NCBI GenBank assembly: GCA_021495925.1
Contig: JAKEKT010000006.1
Location: 434,001-498,000 of the forward strand
From: Diplodia intermedia
Taxonomy: Eukaryota; Ascomycota; Dothideomycetes; Botryosphaeriales; Botryosphaeriaceae
Length of the DNA stretch: 64,000 bases
Direction: 5' to 3'
Within the stretch, counting starts at the first letter, position 1, and each line of letters opens with the position of its first letter. The translations under genes and the position numbers were made by a program. Positions 21,804 through 31,634 of the stretch are shown in pieces. The notes under the pieces are model-generated. The model made no database searches. It was not told the origin of the DNA and saw nothing but the letters and a program-made list of their open reading frames with translations.

Positions 21804-21945
21804 TAGGGAAGGTTCGGTTTACGATGAAAAATGGGTTCGAGTGCATTGTTATGATTGAAGCTCTGAGGAATGATGAGATGACAATTGGATTTGCATTTCT
21901 TTTGGATGAGTGGAAATTTCTATCGAGGAAGCATGTCTACTACCT
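21804..21945 (+). repeat. Diverged direct duplication, copy A
   Basis: It begins TAGGGAAGGTTCGGT and reaches GGAAATTTCTATCGAGG then AAGCATGTCT. The same order of blocks recurs in copy B about 430 bp downstream. Copy A has about 30-40 extra bases in the middle. Identity in the aligned blocks is roughly 70-80 percent by eye. Confidence 0.6.
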
Positions 21946-22236
21946 TCTCAAATCTTGAAAAAACCTCCTTCTTTCCGCTAGATGAGGTGCGTGGTAGAGA
22001 TAGAGCTTGGCGAATGTAAAAAGGGATGCGAAAATGACATTTACGACTGAACTAATGGAAAGTTATCTGATGTGGCAAACAAAACAACTACGTCGATGCT
22101 GAGTGTTCAACGATGACGCTATTTGGCGGAGACGAAGTAATTTTTTGCATAATTTCGGTAGTTTTTCTGCTGAAGAAACAAGACCGGGGGTGTTATGTGT
22201 GTTAGAGAGGGATTGGTTGTTTGTGTGGTGTGGCCC

Positions 22237-22345
22237 TAGAGAAGGTTTGGTCCGCGATGAAACCATGTTGGGGCGTATTGTCATGATATAGAGATACAAA
22301 TCGTCAAATGGAAATTTCTATCGATGGGAGCATGTCTGCCGCCTC
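22237..22345 (+). repeat. Diverged direct duplication, copy B
   Basis: Matches copy A: TAGAGAAGGTTTGGT, CGATGAAA, ATTGTCATGAT, and then GGAAATTTCTATCGATGGG with AGCATGTCT. Many differences are C/T or G/A transitions. It ends shortly before the poly-A run. Confidence 0.6.
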
Positions 22346-22357
22346 AAGCATCACTAC

Positions 22358-22379
22358 AAAAAAAAAAAAAAAAAAAAAA
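22358..22379 (+). repeat. Poly-A tract, 22 nt
   Basis: Uninterrupted run of A on the + strand directly after duplication copy B. It could be a 3' relic of reverse transcription or simple slippage. Confidence 0.7.
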
Positions 22380-22568
22380 CAAGCCCCAAACGACCCCTTT
22401 TCTCCAATTGAACCCAATCATTAACAACGCCAACGCGAGAACGCCGTAAACGTATAACCAGACGCTTCGGGAAAGAAAAGAACCCCCCTTCAAAAAAAAA
22501 AAAGTTGAAAGACAAAAAAGAAGAACAAGACATACAAGCAGCACGTGCGCCATATAGTCTTCCCTCAA

Positions 22569-22624
22569 TCCATCCATCCATCCATCCAGCCTTCCAAGCG
22601 CCACAATCCCCGACCTCCTTCCCT

Positions 22625-22658
<34 letters not shown>
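22569..22658 (+). repeat. CATC tetramer and TC dinucleotide microsatellites
   Basis: About five CATC units at 22569-22589 and about 13 TC units at 22633-22658, ending just 2 nt beyond the stop codon of the minus-strand HerA-like gene. Confidence 0.8.
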
Positions 22659-22660
<2 letters not shown>

Positions 22661-22664
<4 letters not shown>

Positions 22665-24568
22665 CTAATCGCCAACACGCTCCTCCCCCCATCGCTCGTG
22701 ATCCTCGGCCTCGTCCTAAACCGCAAACACTCGGTCCCCAGCTTAACGATCCTCTTCTCCTTGCCCTCCTTACCCGCGACGACGACGACCCTCAGCATCG
22801 CGCTGGGCGCGAAGAGCAGGCCCTCGCCGACGCCCAGCGTGACGATCTCCTCGAACAGGGCGCGGACCTCGTCGTCGCCGCGGCCGGCGACGGCGGACAG
22901 GCCGGCGAGGTGCTGGCGCAGGACGGCGAGCCAGGCGGGGCTGGAGAAGCGGTGGACGAGCGTCAGCGAGCAGAGGTCGAGGAGCTTGGGCGAGACGGTG
23001 GGCTCCTGGGTGGCGACGACGATGCGGGTGCCGGCGTGGCGCTGGACGCGGATGGCGGTGAGGAGCGAATCCGTGAAGCGGTCGGACGCGGCGGACGCTG
23101 CCGACAGGTACTTGTGGGCTTCGTCGAGGGCGATGACGCGCGACGACGTCGCCGTGGCGCCCTCGAGGAAGAGCGCGAGGCAGATGTCGAAGAGGGTGCA
23201 TGCGCTGGAGGCGTCGATGAAGGGGTCCGTCAGGTCGATGATGGTGAGGGAGCCTGGTGGGGGCGAGAACATGTCGTCTGGTGTTGTGTTTTTGTCCGTG
23301 CCGTTGACGTCCATGAAGGATTCGAGCAGTTGGAGGCGCAGCGTCATGGGCCCCTTTTGGTCGCCCGTGAGCCGTTCTTGTTCGAGGAGTTGGAGGAAGC
23401 GTTTGTAGTCGAATTGGAAGGATTGCTGTGCTGAGGTTGCCATTTCGCGGAGGATCTTGTTGATGACCTGGGAAGTGCTCGTTAGTTATCCAGTCCGTTG
23501 TTGAGTGCAGGGTCGATTCGTTTGATATGCAAAATCGTCGGGTGAGTTGGAGTCTCATTCGGACGTTTTGCTAGAGACTGCAACTTCGTCTGGATGAAAA
23601 CTTAAAGTACCCCCTCTGTGCTGTCATGATTGTTGCACTAAATAATACCCCAGTAGAAAAACAGTGTCACTCACCTCCATGTACAACGGCACACGGCCAC
23701 TGCTCTCATTGAAGGCCATGAGAGCCAGCATCCTCTCCACGTTCAGATGCTTCGGCTTCAGCCTCAGCTGTCTGACTTTCAAGCACCTCTTCGGATCCGG
23801 AATCTTGCCGTAGGCCTGGCGCAAGCGCCAGTAGTTACTGGGGCTAACGAGCACATTCACAGAAACGCCAGCGCTGCACAGGTGGGCGGCCTCGCACACG
23901 CTCCCAGCAGCCAAGGCATCGGCGTGGAATACGATGCCCTGCATCGGCTCGGGCAGACGTCCCAGCGCCTTGTTCGGCAGCAGGCAGCCCTCAAGCATCA
24001 CCGAGAGCGTGTGCGACTTGCCCGAGCCCTGCGACCCGCACAGGAAGGCCGACCACGGGGCATTAGTGTTCAGGAAGATTGGCTCCACGCCGTCCGGGTT
24101 GTGGGCCGAGGCGCGGCTGCTGCTGGTGCTGCGTTCTTGGCCCAGCAGGGCGAATTGGTCGAAATGGGCGCTGGCTGGCGTGCGGCCGCGCTTGCGCTCG
24201 TCGGCTAGGGCGAGCTTGACGGACCAGGAGAAGAGCGGCGCTCCGAGCAGTTCCTCGATATGCAGGCCGCATACCGACGTGTCATCTTCCTGCTGCTGGG
24301 CCTGCCTCTTGGGCTTGAGAAGATCGAGGTAGCGCGTCAATTCTCGCACGACGCGGTCGACGCCGTGAGGAGGGCTGCCTCCATTCGGGGATGAGACGTC
24401 CTTGGTGGTCGAGCCTCTGTCGGAAGCTGCGACCGAGTTCCGGAAGGGCAGATCGTTGCTGCCAAAGCTAATCATTTTGGAGGAGTCACCGAAGGAGAAA
24501 TTATTGAAGACGCTGCTGGTCGAGCCAGGAGGTTTGGGAGAAGTAGAGCTCCGCCGGAAGGATGGCAT
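22661..24568 (-). CDS. HerA/FtsK-like P-loop ATPase, fungal
   Basis: Two exons (24568-23675 and 23467-22661) joined by a 207-nt phase-0 intron with a CTAAC branch-like site give 566 aa. Walker A is FLCGSQGSGKSHTL (residues 178-186 cover the loop). Walker B is SRVIALDEAHKYL (about 408-418), and a conserved VVATQEPTVSP strand-turn follows. The Gln after the second strand and the GSQGSGKSHT loop resemble the HerA/FtsK branch rather than AAA+ or Orc4 proteins. Between the motifs is a basic region rich in Leu/Arg (VRQLRLKPKHLNVERML). There is no membrane helix or signal peptide. Cellular role unknown. The intron is long for this window, so a missed microexon is possible. Confidence 0.75.
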
Positions 24569-25275
24569 GATTCTTTATTGGATAGTCGGCGGTTAGGTTT
24601 GCTCCGGTGTGGTTTGCGGGGTGCAGTCGCGTAAAGAGGCGGGAAAGACGCGTCGGCGTGATCGGAATGAGGACGTGTAAAAAATTTCTGCGCGGGCTTG
24701 TCCCTTCTCAATTGCCGTTTGCTGGCGTTCTTGGGCAATTCAAAGAGTGAATGGCAGAAGGGAAACTAGAAGACGGACTGCGGGGTATCACAAAGACGGA
24801 GGAGAGAACAGAGGGATCGGGGTAGGAGCGGTGGGTTTGGTTGCTGAGCGAAATGGAAAGTTTGTCTAACGCGATAACCAGATAAGCGAAGCCCTGGCCG
24901 CTTTCTGGTTACAGTAGGGATCCCTGCTCGTCCCTTTGTCTTCGCCATGAACTGCCCAAGAGTGACCAAGGAAGAGAGGCAATCATGATCCGGTTTGCTC
25001 CAGGCTTCTCGCTTGCAGCCGTGGGATTCCAAGGCATTGTCTTCCAGAGCCCCGTGGCCCCGTGGAGCGCCGATTGCACCGTGCCACTGTGGCTCCACTT
25101 GCGAGTCTACGGCCCGATCGGGCTGAGCCTTTGTTTTCACTTCATCAAAATCATCCAAGGCCATGAACGTCATTGTCTCTCACGCATCGAGGCGGGAATA
25201 ACTAACGAATCGTATCCCGCTCCACCCAAACCCACCATCTACAGCAAGGGAAGACTTCCCAAAGTCATCAAAGCA
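24569..25275. other. Intergenic spacer
   Basis: Promoter side of the HerA-like gene and 3' side of the MARVEL-like gene. No coding or RNA signal stands out. Confidence 0.45.
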
Positions 25276-26091
25276 TCATTGCATCCGATGAGCACCATAG
25301 TACCCGGTGTCATCGTACGCATACTGCTCATCCGGCGCCTCATAGCCTTTGTGCTTAGCCGTCTTCCGCACGGGCTGATCTTCGACATGGCTCTGCTCGG
25401 CGTACGACTCCTCGACGTTGGTGGACCACGGCGACTGTTGCGGAGCTGATGCACCGCGCTTCACATCCAGATTCAGCATCTGGTTGTACTTGCCGCGACG
25501 CGTGGATCGCTTGAAGACGTAGACGTCCAAGAGGAGGGCGGCGAGCGTCGACACACTACCACCAACGTCAGCATGCGTGGCCAATTCGAACCAGAGTAAA
25601 AACGTGCTTACAGTCCAAGCAGCGAGAAGGCGAACAAGGCCTTGTAGATGCGACAGATCATGATACCGTCGTCGTCATTCCAATAAGTCTTGTTGCAAAC
25701 ATGGCCCACGGTCCCGGACGACCACCAAGACAACAGCGCGAAGCCGAGGGTCCATAGCACGAGAAGGCCAGAGTTAAGGACCAGGTTCAGCCGAGGATTC
25801 AGCCCGCAGCAGCAATGCTGCACTAGGGTCAAGCACAGGAAGAGGACGGTGAGGGCAGAGACGGCCAGGAGCTGCACGAAGCTGGTCAGTCGCACCCTCT
25901 TCCAGGACCCACCAGTCACCACGTACCAGGAGGAAGGTCCACGGGATGGAGTATCCGTCGTGGTGGAGTTGATCGACGAAGAAGACCAGGACGCAGGTCA
26001 CGACCGTGGCGGCGAGAAGCTGCGCGCTGCGCAGGAAATGGAACGGGATACGCGGGTAGTGCGTCGGCTGCACCTTGCTGCGCGCCATCAT
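25276..26091 (-). CDS. Four-helix MARVEL-like membrane protein
   Basis: Three exons on the minus strand (26091-25927, 25871-25612, 25555-25276) give 234 aa. Four hydrophobic helices are visible: AQLLAATVVTCVLVFFV, LLAVSALTVLFLCLTLV, LVLNSGLLVLWTLGFALLSW, and ALFAFSLLGLVSTLAALLLD. They are followed by a cytosolic, charged and Tyr-rich tail. The arrangement and the short basic N-terminus (MMARSKVQPTHYP) fit the MARVEL-domain proteins of fungal plasma membrane or secretory vesicles. The extracellular loop before helix 4 has Cys residues and NKTYWNDDDG. Function beyond membrane organisation is unknown. The two start Met codons are adjacent. Confidence 0.82.
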
Positions 26092-26756
26092 GTGCTTCAA
26101 CGAGAGGACGAGAGGTGACGCCTATCCAGAGGCTGTACACATTGAAGAAGAGAGAGAGAGACGGCGGCCGAGTCGAGGCTAAAGAGGAGGGCGGCAGAGG
26201 CAATCTAATTGCTCCAGCTTCGCTCCGCAGGCGCTGTCAGCCGGACTATCGTTTCGTGGCTGCGGCCGCCAATAGCGAGCGTCGCAGCTTCTGGCCCCAT
26301 GCGTCGTGAAACGCCTCCGGGCCTGGAACCGCAAGGGGCGTGTCGCGTCGCTTAGACACTTTCCCACGACTCCAAACATAGCTTCGATGGTGAGCCGCTT
26401 ATTATGATGAAGGATCGACTCTCGCGCAATCCATAGCACAGCCAATGACGGGCCTCGCTAAACGCTTTGCGGCAAGGCGCGTCTGACGATTCCGCTCCAC
26501 CACGCCTGCTTGATCATCATGCCGCTGAACCACACGCTCCGAATCTCCTTCCAGCGGCACTTTCGGCGTTCACTCTTGAACACGTAGACAACTGGACTAT
26601 AAGCCTGGCTATAAAGAAACATCTCCTCCCCGCATGTGTTCCCTACCACACTCACCCCTCACCCAACGCCCGTAGATCCCCCCGCCTTTCACACAAGAAT
26701 TTCCATCATCCTTTCTTTCAACTTGCTTGCTAGCCGCGCGCACCCCTCCCTCCACC
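26092..26756. promoter_or_regulatory. Divergent promoter region, MARVEL-like / flavin oxidoreductase
   Basis: 665 bp between divergent start codons. A GA/CT-rich tract at about 26147-26160 and pyrimidine-rich sequence before 26757 resemble fungal core promoter and leader sequence. No gene is seen inside. Confidence 0.45.
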
Positions 26757-29224
26757 ATGGCCATCTCCCTCGCCCTGCCCTGGTCCCCCGGCGAGCGCGC
26801 CGTGCAGTCCCTCATGCACACCCCGCCCGACACCGACAACCCCACCTCGTCCTTCATGACGCCGCAGGCCGCCACCATGCTCGCCCGCGCCCCCACCATC
26901 GCCCTCGGCGCCCTCGACGCCGACGGTCGTCCCTGGGCCACCGTCTGGGGCGGCGAGCCGGGCTTCGCGCAGCCGCTCGGCAACGGCATCTTCGGCGTGC
27001 GCGCCCCCGTCGACCGCCGCTTCGATCCCGTGGCCCAGGCGTTGGTGGACGGGAAAGCCGAGGGGGAGGTGGTGAAGGAGGAAGGAAGGGCTGGTAGGAT
27101 GGTGGCGGGCTTGCCGATTGATTTGGTGACGAGGAAGAGGGTGAAGGTGTTTGGGAGGATGGTGGTGGCGAGTTTGGCGAAAGGCGGTGGTGGGGTTGGA
27201 GACGAGAAAGATGGGGGAGAAGTAGGAGATGCTGATGATGTTGATGGGGCGGGTGAGATGCAGTTGGTGGTCAAGGTGGAGCAGAGCCTCGGTGAGTGCG
27301 CGCGTTTCTTTCTCTCTCTCTCCCTCCGACCACACACTCTGGCATTCTGCGCTCCCATTGCGGCAGTAGACAGTGGCCACAGCTGGGGCAGCTGCGGATG
27401 CCCAGGAGCGCCCTGTTTCTATTTATAAGTTGTCCAGGTATCCACTTCTCTTGTCCCCGGTAGCTCAATGGTAGAGCACTGTCGCTATGAATCCAGCGGA
27501 GACGTGCTTGTCTAGAGCCACTACGGGGACTAGATGGGCAAGGTAAAGCAGTCGACATGGTCCTGGGTTCAACTCCCAGCCGGGGACATTCTTTTTGCCC
27601 GCTGCTCCTCTTGATATTATGGCTTTCCAGTCCCTACGTCCTTCTTGCTGAAGTCATGTCCTTTTCTTGTCCCCCTTCACTTCACCCCCGCTCAGCTACC
27701 CTCACCCCACCATTCCAAGAAGACAGCTCAGACTAACCCTACTACCTACACTACCTACCAGGCAACTGCCCCAAGTACCTCAACTCCAAAGCCATCACCC
27801 CCGCAACCCCCCACCCCGTCCTCCTCTCCTCCTCGCCCACCCTCACCCCCACCGCCCGCGCCCTCATCGCCAAAGCCGACCTCTTCTTCATCTCCAGCGC
27901 CAACGCCACCACCCACGACATGGACGTCAACCACCGCGGCGGGCCCGCCGGCTTCGTGCGCATCCTGCCATGCTCCGATCCTTCCTCGCCCACCACGCTC
28001 GTCTACCCCGAATACTCGGGCAACCGCTTCTACCAAACCCTCGGCAACCTGCACACCACGCCGCTCGCCGGCCTCTGTTTCCCGGACTTCGCCACCGGCG
28101 ACGTCCTCTACGCGACGGGCACGACGAGCATCCACGCCGGCAAGGCGGCCGCCGCGCTGCTGCCGCGCTCGACCCTCGCCGTCGCCATCACCCTCACCGC
28201 CGCGCGCCTGGTGCGGCGGGGGCTGCCGTTTCGCGGGACGCCTGCCGCCGCGGGCGCGGGGAACGCCGCCGCCGCCGCCGCCGCCGCCGTAAAAACAGGT
28301 ACAGACGAAGAGAAAGAGAAGACGCTGGGCATGTCGCCGTACAACCCGCCGGTGCGGCTGCTCGCGGCCGAAGGCAGCCTCTTGTCTTCCGGCAAAGAGG
28401 CACAGACGGAGCTCACGGCGACGCTGGGCAGGAGAGACGCCATCACGCCGGCGACGATCGCGCGCTTCACGTTCGCGCTCAGCGCGCCGACGGCCGTCGC
28501 GCGCGGGCAGTGGGTCGCGCTGGACGCGTCGAAAGAGCTGGACGCCGGCTACAGCCACATGCGCGACGACGACCCCGCGAGCCTGAACGACGACTTCGTG
28601 CGCACGTTCACCGTCACGTGGGCGGACGGCTGGGAAGGGGGCGATGGAGACGGCGACGTCGTCCGTCCCTCGACCGAGTTCGCCATCACCATCCGCCGCC
28701 ACGGGCCCGTCACCGGTCTCCTCTTCACTTCTTCGCCCGAGCGCGCCGGCCTGGCTCTGCCCGTCCGCGGCTTCGGCGGCGGCGAGTTCAGAGTCAGAGC
28801 TGCTGCTGGACTCACGCCCTTCGTCGCCGGCGGCGTCGGCATCACCCCGCTGCTGGCCGAACTCGCCGCTTCGTCCCTCGACCCGGCGCGCGTCGCGCTC
28901 TTTTGGACGCTGCGACGCGCCGACGCCGCGTTTGTGGGGGACGTGTTTCGGCGGTGGCCGGGGCTGGCGAGGGGGGCGAGGGTGTTTCTCACGACGAGGG
29001 GTGGTGGTGGTGGCGATGTGGACGGTGTGGTGGAGGGGCTTAGGGAGCAGGCGGCAACGGGGGCGCTGGCGGCGGTGGTGGAAGGGAGGAGGTTGGAGGA
29101 AGAGGATTTGCGGGAGGTGGAGAGCGAGAGGTGGTATTTGTGCGCGGGGACGGCGTTGCATAAGCAAGTGGTGGCGTGGTTGGCGGGCAGGGGGGAGGTT
29201 GTGTCGGAAAGTTTCAACTTTTGA
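26757..29224 (+). CDS. PNPOx-like FMN domain fused to a ferredoxin-reductase-like module
   Basis: Two exons (26757-27291, 27762-29224) give 665 aa; the join restores QSLGNCPKYLN. The N-terminal part (about 45-330) is an FMN-binding split barrel: IALGALDADGRPWATVWGG, DLFFISSANA, DVNHRGGPAGFVRI and YPEYSGNRFYQTLGN. The C-terminal part (about 400-665) is an FAD/NAD(P)H reductase module with TFALSAPTAVARGQWVALD, FVAGGVGITPLLAEL and a final Cys (YLCAGTALHKQ). No 2Fe-2S ferredoxin Cys cluster is seen at the end. This two-module layout occurs in fungal and bacterial flavoproteins of unclear substrate. The 470-nt intron (27292-27761) is much longer than usual here and contains a tRNA-like gene. The second exon includes an Ala-run insert (about 28260-28290). 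Confidence 0.85.
27453..27587 (+). tRNA. Intron-containing tRNA-like gene inside a protein-gene intron; isotype uncertain
   Basis: The acceptor stem TCCCCGG/CCGGGGA (27454-27460 with 27580-27586) is perfect and can be extended by an encoded G at -1 opposite C73. The D-arm is GCTC-AATGGTA-GAGC. The T-arm is CTGGG-TTCAACT-CCCAG, and A- and B-box matches are good. The best anticodon stem is TGTCG/CGACA with loop CTATGA plus T, giving an apparent anticodon ATG at 27487-27489. A 61-nt insert (27491-27551) then sits at 37/38. An extra base between D-stem and anticodon stem is unusual. G(-1), C73 and AUG would all suggest His, yet fungal tRNA-His normally reads GUG, so the isotype is not safe and a tRNA-derived pseudogene is possible. 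Confidence 0.65.
27592..27596 (+). terminator. Pol III T5 terminator
   Basis: TTTTT begins 5 nt after the discriminator base of the intronic tRNA-like gene, as expected for an independently transcribed Pol III unit. Confidence 0.65.
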
Positions 29225-29562
29225 GGTATGGGTGCAAGCAAGGTTGGTTGAGTTGACTGTTTCTGTTTGGCTGTTATGATGATTTGAGTGAATGTATGTA
29301 TCGCAGTCAGCTGTAAGGTTTAGATGATAATTCCCGAATAGCCGCAATACTATATATACTGCATTTGTTGCCTTCCGATACGGCCGCCATCTCAAGTTCG
29401 ACTGCTCCATTTTGGTGACCATGCTGGCGCTGCCCGTTGAGAGGTCGCGAGGGTTTTCCGTTTTCCTTCATCATCCAATTTCGACACTGATAACTTCACC
29501 CCACTCGTCAACCACCAACAACCCCCCTCGCCCTCCCAAAGACAAGGCCACACACACTTGAA
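29225..29562. other. Convergent 3' spacer
   Basis: 338 bp between the stop codons of the flavin fusion gene and PGDH. Only AT-richer 3' UTR-like sequence, with TATATATAC near 29351, is seen. Confidence 0.5.
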
Positions 29563-31634
29563 TCAAAACGTCACAACACTCGCCTCCAACACACCCTCGC
29601 CCCCAATCAAGCTCTTCACCACCTCCTCCCCAACCGGCCCATCCACGCCCAAAATCATCAGCGCCTCATCGCCCTTCTCCTCCTCCCCCACGCCGCCGCC
29701 ATCGTCCCTCTTCTGCACCACCAACGGCGCCACAATCATGCTCGAGATGTTCACGCCCGCCGCGCCCAGCTTGCTCCCGACGAACCCAATCTTCCCGCAG
29801 CTGTCGAAGTTGCGACAGATCAGCATGGTGCCCCTGGGCACGAAGTTGGCCGCCGTGGCGAAGCGGTCGAGGCGCGAGATGTGCGGCGTGTTCGCCGACA
29901 CGAAGCCCTGGATGACCTGGTCGTCGACACCGCCACCGCCACCTCCTTCGGCATCGCCTCCTTCGACGGCACTGTCGGCTCTGCCATGGTGCCCCGGCCC
30001 AACACCACCACCAGCACCACCGGTGTTGCCGCGCGTGAAGCTCGGCCGCACACCGCCCGACACCGACGACCCCCGCCGCGGCGAGGGCCGCGCGCGCAGC
30101 GTGACGCTGCTCGCGAAGCCGGACGCGGCCTCGCCCTCGTCGTCGTCGGCGCGGGCGCGGCGCTCGTTGACGAGGATGCCGCGCTCCTTGGCGACAAGCT
30201 CAGCATTAACGATGTTGACGTTGGGCCCGCCGTCTGCGGGCGCGGACGTGATGGGGGCGAGGAGCCCTTTGATCAGGGCGGCGAAGAGGGGCTTGGTGGT
30301 GTTGAGGGACGCGAGGTGGCCGTGGTAGGTGAGGTCGAAGGTGGTGCGGAACGCCGACGACGACGACGACGACGACGACGATTGCCGTCGCCGCTGCTGC
30401 GCGCTGTAGTGCTGCGTGTACAGCGACCCCATCTTCTCGACCAGGCTGACGAAGGGCGCTAGTGTCCGGTACTCTTCGGGCAGGATGAGCGGCGCGTTGA
30501 CGGCGCTGCGCGGCAGCTCGCCCGCCAGGATGGCCGTGACTTGCTCGCACACGTCGATGGACACGTTTTCCTGCGCCTCGACCGTCGACGCGCCGAGGTG
30601 CGGCGTGGCGACCACCTTGGGGTGCGCGACCAGCTGCGCCGCCGGCGAGCCCGGCGCGGGCGGTTCGGTGGTGAAGACGTCGATGGCGGCGCCGGCGACG
30701 GTGCCGGCGTCGAGGGCGGAGAGGAGCGCCGCTTCGTCGATGACGCCGCCGCGGGCGACGTTCAGGAGGCGGGCGGTCGGCTTCATTTTGGAGAGCTCGT
30801 TCGTGCCGATCATGCCCTTGGTCGAGGCGATTAGGGGCGTGTGGATGGTGAAGAAGTCGGCGGCGGTGAGCAGTTCGTCCAGGCTGTCTTTGAGCTCGAC
30901 GGATGCCGCCGCTGCTATTTGAGGGTTGGCGTATGGATCGTACGCGATGACCTTCATTCCGAACCCGTTGGCGATCCGGGCGACTGTGATGCCGACTGTG
31001 ACGGTGTCAGAACGGAGCTTGTCGTGGATGGTTGCTGCTCACCTTTGCCCGCTCCTACGATGGCTAGAGTCTTGCCCTTCAGTTCGATGCCAACAAGTCT
31101 GCTGCGTTCCCACTTGCCGGCCTTCAGGCTTGCGCAAGCATCACCGATGTTACGAGCTACGGCCATCATCACTGCGATATGTCAGCAAGGTAAAAGCAGT
31201 GGTTAGATCTGACGCACAGGCGATGGTATGCTCCGCAGCGGCACCAATGTTGCCGCTGGGGCTGTTGACGACAATGACACCACGCTTCGTTGCGCTTTTG
31301 ACGTCGACCTGGTGCAGGGATCAGAATTGTTGAGCCATTTTCTCACAGTCAGGGGTTGGAATACATTGTCAACACCAACACCAGCCCTGGCAACGACCTT
31401 GAGCTTTGTTGCAACCGAAAGCAGATCTGCGGTGACTTTTGTCTCAGAGCGTACAATCAAAGCTTCGTAGTCCGGAATGATTTCCCTGAGCTGCTCCGGA
31501 GACAAGCCCTTCCGTTCGTGCACTTCGAAATTCTCTTGAAGTAGCGCCAGTCCATCTGGAGAGACCTTTTCCGGGATCAGGATTTTGGGACGAGGCGTCT
31601 CTGCACCGTTCGACGACGACACAGCAATAGGCAT
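29563..31634 (-). CDS. D-3-phosphoglycerate dehydrogenase
   Basis: Four exons on the minus strand (31634-31365, 31308-31218, 31171-31043, 30995-29563) give 640 aa. The substrate/NAD core shows ILIPEKVSPDGLALL, LIVRSETKVTADLL, ARAGVGVDNVDV, LAIVGAGKVGITVARIANGF and VIDEAALLSALDAGTVAGAAI, and the catalytic His in ATPHLGASTVEAQ. A C-terminal regulatory region ends in an ACT-like domain (MLICRNFDSCGKIGFVGSKL to the end). The enzyme makes 3-phosphohydroxypyruvate in serine synthesis in the cytosol; related enzymes can also reduce 2-oxoglutarate. Oddities: a run of nine or so Ser near residue 368, a Gly-rich insert before the ACT domain, and Cys where ACT loops usually have Pro. Confidence 0.92.

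Larger units (their letters stand above)
21706..22660. other. Convergent spacer with diverged duplication and microsatellites
   Basis: This is the 3' flank of the SNF2 gene (+) and the HerA-like gene (-). It contains a diverged internal duplication, a long poly-A and short tandem repeats, listed separately. No coding gene is seen. Confidence 0.5.

Noticed and set aside
23624..24568. First idea that this exon encodes Orc4
   Set aside because: The Walker motifs and the surrounding sequence do not follow AAA+ Orc4 order. HerA/FtsK-like fits better.
25585..25605. B-box-like GGTTCGAAT on the minus strand
   Set aside because: No acceptor stem or D-arm surrounds it. It lies in an intron and is probably chance.
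27755..29422. 555-codon minus-strand frame opposite the flavin oxidoreductase
   Set aside because: Extreme Arg/Gly/Ala content from GC-rich third positions, whereas the plus strand has clear flavin domains.
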